Shown in pieces: positions 57,869 through 64,000 of a DNA stretch of 64,000 nt (its first letter is position 1; every line of letters begins with the position of its first letter). The stretch is from Chamaecrista fasciculata (lineage: Eukaryota; Streptophyta; Magnoliopsida; Fabales; Fabaceae), in assembly GCA_003254925.1 (NCBI GenBank), contig QANZ01018783.1:1-64000 (forward strand), in the 5' to 3' direction. The notes below the pieces were generated by a model, which did not search any database, was not told the origin of the DNA, and saw nothing but the letters and a program-made list of their open reading frames with translations. The translations under genes were made by a program, and so were the position numbers.

Positions 57869-59780
57869 TCTCCCAGCAATAAATATAATTCTAAATATTA
57901 ATCCACAAGAAAATATGATGAAAATAGCTTAATAATTTTATTAAAAAGTACAAAATAAAACTAAACATCAAAACTTCATGCCCAATCATAATAAAACTTC
58001 ATTACAATGAGAAGCTTAATAGCTAAGGAATTAACACTTACAGAAGCTGCAAACTTGAAGAGGCTAAAGTCTTTGGTATGGAGCTTGTTAATTTACTGTT
58101 GGACAAATTCCTACAACAATTATTAGACAATGGACAGAAGCTTGTTAGCAATATATAATTGTTAATCGTTGAGTATACTAGCAGGGACTAAAATTGAATT
58201 TTACTAGCAGGGACTAAAACTGAATTTACAGCAGGGACTAAAATTGAATGCCATATCAGCTGTAAATAATTAAACAATTATAGCTTTCAAATTCTATATC
58301 AGCTGTACACTGTCATTCCATCATAATGACCAAGGGGCTATATCTAAGAGGCAATCACAAAGAGGCAGAGAGACATTTTACCCAAACACAAACAAAAAAA
58401 TAAAATAAAAAACAGAGAAAGAGAGATGCAAAAACAGATTTGTTTTAGAACAGGACAACCCTAGAATTTAATCTAATAAATGGGTCTGGACCATCCAAAC
58501 AAGATTCCAAATGGGTCCCAGCAAAGGTGTCAAATTTTTTCATTTCAAATTCTCAATCCTATGTGGGGTGCTATATATATATATGCACGGCTCAAAGACA
58601 GAAATGATGTGTGTATGTATATGTGTATGTATGAATGGTTGGAGATGCGTGAAGGGTGAAAAAGATGAGAAATTTGAGAATGAGAAATCCCTAATAACAT
58701 ACATGTGATAAATGTGTGTATACATACATCTGATTGGAGAATGAGAATTTGAGAATGAGAGAAAGTTAGTATGTATACATACATCTGAGAATGAGAATTT
58801 GAGAATGAGAGAAAGTTAGAGTGATAAAAACATCAAGAAAGAGCCTATATTAGACCTCAAAGATACACAATATATTCTTTAATTATTCTTTACACACAAA
58901 TCCACACTTACCTCTCCTTTTCCCTTTTCCCATTAATATTGACATTCCATTATATTCCTCAAACCATTTCTTAAAGCAAACTCATATAGAGACCAACGAT
59001 TGATAGTGTATACATAGAATATATTATGAATCTCATATATATATATATATATATATTTCAGATTTGAACATGTATATATGTACACATAGTTATCCATTAC
59101 CAAGTCTGATACTGTTTTCTCATACTGTTTTCTTATATATACAAATTTCATTGAGTTGAAATCCATCACTTCAATAAATAATCCAATCNATAGATAAAGT
59201 ATTAACAATTACTATAGTGAACACTGTAAAATTTCCACCCCACTCCATGGCTGAGAGAGCCACTGCTGAATTACATACAACACTCAACAGCAAAGCTACA
59301 TTTATCTGAATAATTGGTAGGCTATAGTGATAAAAACTATTAAGAATCATCACTATGTATCATTAAAGAACACTAATCAGCAAACATTTGAAGGCCCAAA
59401 CAGATTGGAACAATAGAGGAAAGTGGGAAGATTGGACACCAACCCGGGGGCTCTTTCACGGCGGAGAACAGCGGCGAACTTCTGCGGCGAGAGACGAACC
59501 AGCGGCCAGAGACGAACCAGCAGCGACGAACACGAACACGGGCAAGGGCAGCGAACACGAACACGAACCAGCAGCGACGAACACGAACAAGAGTAAGGCC
59601 AGAGACGAACCAGAGCAGCGATTGAAGGTGGAAGAGAGGAACACGAACAAGAAGGTTGAAGAAGGCGGGTCTGAAATTTCTGGGAGATGCGGGTTCAACT
59701 TCAGACTTAGGGTTCAATTTCCTTTTTCTTTTCAGGGCAAAGCAACGTAAATATCAGGGCATTTTTTTTAAAAAAAAATT
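57869..59780. other. CACTA interior without coding, GC-rich simple repeats
   Basis: 57870-59370 is AT-rich with microsatellites ((TA)n near 59037-59055) and GAGAATGAGAATTT repeats near 58735-58815. 59450-59650 has ACGAACACGAACCAGCAGCG-type repeats giving spurious open frames on both strands; it is probably the leader region of the deleted tnp2 gene. Confidence 0.55.
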
Positions 59781-59789
59781 AGGGTATTT

Positions 59790-60150
59790 GATTTGTGACT
59801 ATTTAGACACAAATTATTCTGTGTCTAAACCGTGTCAAATAAAAAAGAATTTAGCCACGGACATAAAACGTGTCTAATCTCTCTCTAAAAGTGCGCGAAA
59901 AATCTAAAATTTTTGCCGCAAAAATAAAATAAAATTGGCTTCAAATTGGACACAGAATTAGACACGGAATATGAATTTTTTTTTTTCTAAAGGGTTAGAC
60001 ACAGACAGATCCGTGTCTAATTTCCTCTCTAAATTTCCAGTTTTTTTACTCACCCATTAGACACGGATTAGACGCAAAATAGACACGGATTAGACACGGC
60101 CAAATTTCCGTGTCTAATTTTCGTGTCTAAAATCCTGTTTTCTTGTAGTG
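59790..60150. repeat. CACTA subterminal repeats, right end
   Basis: About ten TTAGACACGGA-like units in both orientations before the terminal TTTTCTTGTAGTG. Confidence 0.8.
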
Positions 60151-60552
60151 AAAGTGATAGTTGCTTAAAAAGACTGAAGACCCATCTAATTTTTTTTGTT
60201 CTTTTACCAAAACCTGTTGTCTTATGTCTCTACAATTTTTCCGAGGACAATTTTTAAAGTGAGTATGCAAATGATTGGTCCCATCAGTACTCTTTCCAAT
60301 TAACCACTTCTTATAATAGTTGCATTCAGCTTTATCTTCTTCATTCACTTTTAATTTTTTAAAGTGGTTCCACACAACTGATGTCAGTTTCCTCTTTTGA
60401 CCAACTACATCAACATCAGCATTCATTGAACCAACTTGATTTGGAGATGCTGGAGAGGTACTAGCAATTGGAGATGGAGAACTAGAAGAATGACTGGCCA
60501 TTGGAGAATTACCTTCTTCATTCAATAAATCAATTGTTTGTCTATCCTCCAT
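60151..60552 (-). pseudogene. hAT transposase N-terminus with BED zinc finger
   Basis: The minus-strand ATG at 60552 starts MEDRQTIDLLNEEGNSPMAS and a Ser/Pro-rich segment. A BED-type DNA-binding finger follows (VVWNHFKKLKVNEEDKAECN, then HLHTHFKNC). The second cysteine of the finger is a tyrosine (CNYY, residues 77-80). About residue 134 (NYHF) the frame runs into the CACTA right end; the gene resumes at 53236. The 5' leader (60553-61130) is GC-rich with GCGACGAGC and GAAGAGGC repeats. Confidence 0.85.
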
Positions 60553-60939
60553 CTATAAAAAAATTCCCAGTTTAAAAATAAATCAAATGAAGGCAAAAAA
60601 TTTCAGCTTTCACAGCCACACTAAGTTATGAACAGACCTAAACATGAACATAGAAGCCAAAGCAAGAATAAGAGAATGGACTAAAAAACTACATCATAGT
60701 TCAAAAATTAGAACATTTTATTACTAAATAAAGCTTCCAATAGCAGAAAAACCAGCAGCAAAAAAACATGAACAACATTTCATCATCTTCAGAAATCAGA
60801 ACGAAAACAAAGAGGAAAAAAAAAAAAGAAAAGGAAGCAACACATTTCCAAGGAAAATTACATGACAGTAAGGTGGCATGAATCAACTGAGAAAAGCTTT
60901 GAAATTTTTCTAACCAGAGAAAGTGGATGAGTGAAAGAC

Positions 60940-61100
60940 CTCTCTCAGAGAGGCGAGCAGCGACGAGCCTCGACGAGTAGCAACAAGCGGAGAGCAGCGA
61001 CGGACGACGAGCAGCGACGAGCGGAGATGCGAAGAGGCGAAGAGGAGAATCTGATTAGGAATTTAGGATGAAGAGGCGAAGAGGCGAAGAGGCAAAGATG
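60940..61100. repeat. Simple repeats in the hAT leader
   Basis: Short-period AGCAGCGACG and AAGAGGCG units in a GC-rich patch. They resemble the leader patch of the CACTA at 59450-59650 in composition only. Confidence 0.6.
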
Positions 61101-61442
61101 AAGTCCATGGTTAGAAAATGTTAAGGCCAATAGGGTTTCACCGTTTCAGCCTTTATGTTTTATTATTTTTGTTTTTATATATATAATTTTATATATTTTA
61201 TATATATACATATATTAATATATAAAATATTATATATATAATTATTAATTATTAGAATAATACTGTAGCGGGTAGGGTACGGGGTGGGTACCCCAATCCC
61301 CATACCCGGACCCATACCCGTGAGTTTGAATGGGTAAATCCCCATACCCGGACCCGTTTATTTTTACCCGAACCCAAACCCATCGGGTAAAATTTGCGGG
61401 TCCCCATCGGATATGGGTATTTTGATCATCCCTAATCATCCG

Positions 61443-61687
61443 CAAAGTTAGCAATTGCCGCACATTTAACGTCAATTGGGTAAACCGTAGTAGGTAGGGT
61501 TTGGGGTGGGTACCCCTATCCCTAGCCTCCTAGAACTATTCACCTTTTACCTAGACCCGAACGTATAAAATTTGCAGGTATTCATTGAATATGGGTAATT
61601 TGATCATTTATAGAACATAGTACAAGAAAAAAGAATTTATACACCACAAACACTTTTAAAGAAATCTTATTCTAAATGAAACACTTA
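61443..61687. repeat. Remnant of a second hAT end
   Basis: 61485-61612 repeats, in the same order, the terminal blocks of the hAT at 61265-61434: GTAGGTAGGGTTTGGGGTGG, TAAAATTTGCAGGT and GAATATGGGTAATTTGATCA. It lies just outside the target duplication and is an older, decayed relative or a partial duplication. Confidence 0.6.
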
Positions 61688-62221
61688 GGCCCAGTTCGTT
61701 TGCGTTTTGATTATAATCTGTTCTGATTATAATCATAATAAACATGTTCGTTTACGTTTTTTTTCTGATCAAATTATAATCATGATTTTTTTATAATCAA
61801 ACACACTCAATTACATTTATACCCCTATACATATACCTACAATTACCTATATTCTAATACAATCAATCACCCATCACAAGGGAAAAAGAATCATTTCCCT
61901 CAATAATGGACCAGTTTATAATTAAATCAAATTTGTGTTGGCCTAAATTGTAATTTTGCCCCTTTCATCTTCTCTTCCTTTTGTTCTCTCTCGTCTCTCT
62001 CTCCTCCAAAATCCAAACAGAGTGATCAATTCAAACAGAGTGTTCTCTCTTCCTTTTGTTCCCAAATCATACAACACAGACACGAGATTCATCAATTCCT
62101 TTAAGCCCAAGTACATAACTAATTAACAATTCAATCAACCATTTCTTCTTCTTCTCTTTTTATTTTCTTAATCTCACCAACAGATTTGTCTCAGGAGGAA
62201 CAATTTCGGCGAATGCTGCAT

Positions 62222-62281
62222 GAGAGAGAGAGAGAGAGACGGATACGAGAGAGAGAGACAGAGAGAACCGAGAGTGAGAGG

Positions 62282-62315
<34 letters not shown>

Positions 62316-62330
62316 ACCGAGAGTGAGAGG
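62222..62330. repeat. (GA)n microsatellite
   Basis: Several GA runs, the longest at about 62288-62313, broken by CCGAGAGTGAGAGGG. They produce spurious Ser/Leu-rich frames on the minus strand. Confidence 0.85.
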
Positions 62331-62402
62331 GTTTGCATTTGTGTGGAATGGGCCGTCGATTCTTTTTATATCCCGACATTTGGTCCACCGATTTTTAGAT
62401 TC

Positions 62403-62560
62403 GGTGGACCGAAATTCTGAGTTAATATGAGTGTGGAAGAATTCCTTCATGAATAGCGGACCGAAAATATAAAACGGTGGACCAAAATTCTGGGCTAATA
62501 TGAGTGTGGAAGAATTCCTTCATGAATGGCGAACCGAAAATATAAAACGGTGGACTGAAT
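62403..62560. repeat. 73-bp tandem repeat, about 2.2 units
   Basis: GGTGGAC begins at 62403, 62476 and 62549. Each unit contains AATATGAGTGTGGAAGAATT and ACCGAAAATATAAAAC. Confidence 0.85.
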
Positions 62561-63098
62561 GTCCAATTGAAGAAAATTGAATAAAAATTTCGGGTCCGCG
62601 TGCGTGCCTCCATTCTCTCTCATCTGCTGCGAAACGGTGCACCATTTTCTTTGCTGGTCCACCAAATGTCGGGCTATGATTGTACATTTTAGTCCTTTTG
62701 GTCCACCATTACATAGGTCAAAATTCATTCGGTGAACCAAATCAAATAATCACCCCCCACTTGCACATGAAAATAATCAAGTTTTCACGCTTTTCAAGGC
62801 AAATAATAACATATTTTGATTTTTTTTCAAGCAACAATCATATCCAAACACATTTTGATTATAATAAAATCATACCTTACTTTTTCCAACTTTTTCTTCC
62901 ATTTATACCCCTATACAATTTATCAATTTCCTTACTTTTTATCCACCTACCACAATCATTACATACCCATTTTAATAATTTCACACCAAATAATCAACAA
63001 TCATCCAAACACCACTACAAAAATAATCAACGTTGATTATAATCACACTACGATTATAATCAAAACAAATTTTATAAAAACCGCAAACGAACTGACCC

Positions 63099-64000
63099 AT
63101 AATCTAATATAGGAGAGCCTCAATAAACGGTTAAAACAACACAAGAATTATATTATTCTAAATGCAACACTTCATTTAGTTGATCTCATTCCCACCATAT
63201 AGAAAATGCCAAACCGAGTAAACTCTTTCGTCTCCCATCATTCCCTAGAAAACTAGTTTAAATGTGAAACAGAATTCTGGCTCTAGTTTGAAACAGAATC
63301 TAGTTAAAATATGAACCAGATTCTAGCTTAAAACTTCAAAACAGAATCTGGTTCTGGAACCAGAACTAAAAAGCCAGAAATAATTTGAACCTCGAGAAAA
63401 GCATGGAAGCAAATGACTCACAAAGGAAGCAAACCAGTACCATTTATTTAAAATGTTTGTGACAAAACGATAAAAACTAGCTAATTAGTTTTAATCATTA
63501 GTAGTACTAAAAAATAAGATTAAAACTAATGTTTGAGTATTCTTTGTTCAGATTTTTAAATCATCATCCGTTAGTTTAAAATAAACAATGTTACTGCTGA
63601 CAAACTAAAATACTTCGCAATTTATATAGTCATTCATTTAAAATAAAATTAATCAAAATTAGATAAAATAGCTTGGTAAATCATTTATCATAGTGATAAA
63701 ATGATTAATTCTTCAAATGAAATTTGTTATGAACGGTAATCATAATACAGATTCAATCCATCAATGATGATGGAAGGGAGACAGCATTCAATGAAAGTCT
63801 TTTATTATGCAACTCAAATCTTTCTTCTCTCAAGTGGAGGGATCTTTTATATCTTTTACAAAATAGAATTTCAATGAGTGGCTGTTATCTCTACTTGCAC
63901 ACTAATTCACTATGGTCCCTTCCTGATGAATCTCTACGTTTAACCGAAGCAAATACATCCATTCAAGACAATTGTTCCTCTACCATTGGTATATCAATGT
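63099..64000. other. Intergenic; possible gene end at the right edge
   Basis: 63270-63370 has AGAATCTGGTTCTGG-type short repeats in both orientations. On the minus strand 63780-64000 looks like the last exon and 3' region of a gene continuing beyond the window, but no reading frame could be assigned with confidence. Confidence 0.3.

Larger units (their letters stand above)
53237..60150 (-). mobile_element. CACTA (En/Spm) transposon inserted in the hAT transposase gene
   Basis: The ends are CACTACAAGAAAAA and TTTTCTTGTAGTG, with AAA on both sides (53234-53236 and 60151-60153), the 3-bp duplication typical of CACTA. Removing the element and one AAA rejoins the hAT reading frame (NYHF followed by DYDR). 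Many TTAGACACGGA units near both ends are the subterminal repeats of this superfamily. Coding remnants lie on the minus strand. The Tnp2 catalytic core is missing, so it is a deleted, non-autonomous copy. It contains ambiguous bases at 54172, 56787, 57208 and 59189. Confidence 0.9.
50360..61434 (-). mobile_element. Ac-like hAT transposon, interrupted by a CACTA element
   Basis: The ends TAGGTACCTTAATCCCCG and GATCATCCCTA are flanked by the exact 8-bp repeat ATCATCCG (50352-50359 and 61435-61442). Subterminal regions are full of CCCATACCCG/CGGGTATGGG-type units, as in other plant hAT elements. The transposase gene is on the minus strand. Removing the inner CACTA (53237-60150) leaves about 4.2 kb, a normal size for a hAT element. 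Frameshifts and a stop in the transposase indicate it is not autonomous now. Confidence 0.9.
61688..63098. mobile_element. TIR element (GGCCCAGTTCGTTTGCG ends), about 1.4 kb
   Basis: The left end GGCCCAGTTCGTTTGCG and the right end CGCAAACGAACTGACC are inverted repeats, followed inwards by GATTATAATC palindromes at both sides. No transposase is encoded and no clean target duplication was found. The interior carries a transcript-like leader, a GA microsatellite and a 73-bp tandem repeat. The class is uncertain (hAT or PIF/Harbinger-like non-autonomous). Confidence 0.7.

Noticed and set aside
59373-59750. 114- and 120-residue frames on both strands
   Set aside because: Both come from an ACGAAC/GCAGCG simple-repeat patch in the CACTA interior. 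Open frames on both strands are typical of such repeats.
62160-62450. Ser/Leu-rich minus-strand frames
   Set aside because: Translations of the (GA)n microsatellite.
1-64000. CRISPR arrays, bacterial operons, riboswitches
   Set aside because: The window is plant nuclear DNA. The repeats are tandem arrays, TIRs or microsatellites without regular spacer structure.

Overview
This is an AT-rich window of nuclear DNA from a flowering plant, most likely a eudicot. It holds a RuBisCO small-subunit gene with the two-intron layout usual in dicots, a secreted ECA1/prolamin-like cysteine-rich protein gene, a plant-specific gene of unknown function with a leader intron, and a very high load of plant transposons. 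Host genes fill only a few per cent of it.

Layout. 1-2.7 kb: a Ty1/copia gag-protease scrap and an exon-like fragment resembling a ROOT UVB SENSITIVE (DUF647) protein. 2.67-3.2 kb: the ECA1/prolamin-like gene. 3.4-4.8 kb: a 210-bp tandem array split by a long-TIR element. 6.4-12 kb: non-coding repeats, a LINE-like scrap and two long-TIR elements. 12.59-14.0 kb: light-regulated promoter and complete rbcS. 15.86-16.75 kb: a 150-N gap followed by a second, partial rbcS (end of intron 2 plus exon 3). 18-23 kb: five more long-TIR elements among other repeats. 25.3-27.1 kb: minus-strand gene for a 172-residue conserved plant protein. 27.3-28.9 kb: two more long-TIR elements. 29.8-43.7 kb: related Ty1/copia retrotransposons, made up of a plus-strand solo LTR, a minus-strand element truncated at its 5' side, and a second minus-strand element abutting or nested in the first. 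43.86-44.63 kb: a hAT-type MITE with an 8-bp target duplication. 44.9-45.9 kb: LINE and CACTA transposase scraps. 50.36-61.43 kb: an Ac-like hAT transposon with an exact 8-bp target duplication, whose transposase gene is split by a 6.9-kb CACTA element with a 3-bp duplication. 61.7-63.1 kb: another TIR element.

The most striking theme is at least ten elements (289-880 bp) with long imperfect terminal inverted repeats. Most begin GGTCAAA or a variant, and several are flanked by 8-9-bp direct repeats (one exact 9-mer, several 8 of 9). They look like one Mutator-like (MULE-type) non-autonomous radiation. Nested insertions allow relative dating: the long-TIR element is younger than the tandem array, the CACTA is younger than the hAT, and copia element B is probably younger than copia element A.

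The assembly contains a 150-N gap and seven single Ns. At least three single Ns sit at junctions of near-identical duplicated flanks, so local duplications there, and perhaps the partial second rbcS, may be assembly artefacts. All similarity calls are from reading the sequence; no searches were run.
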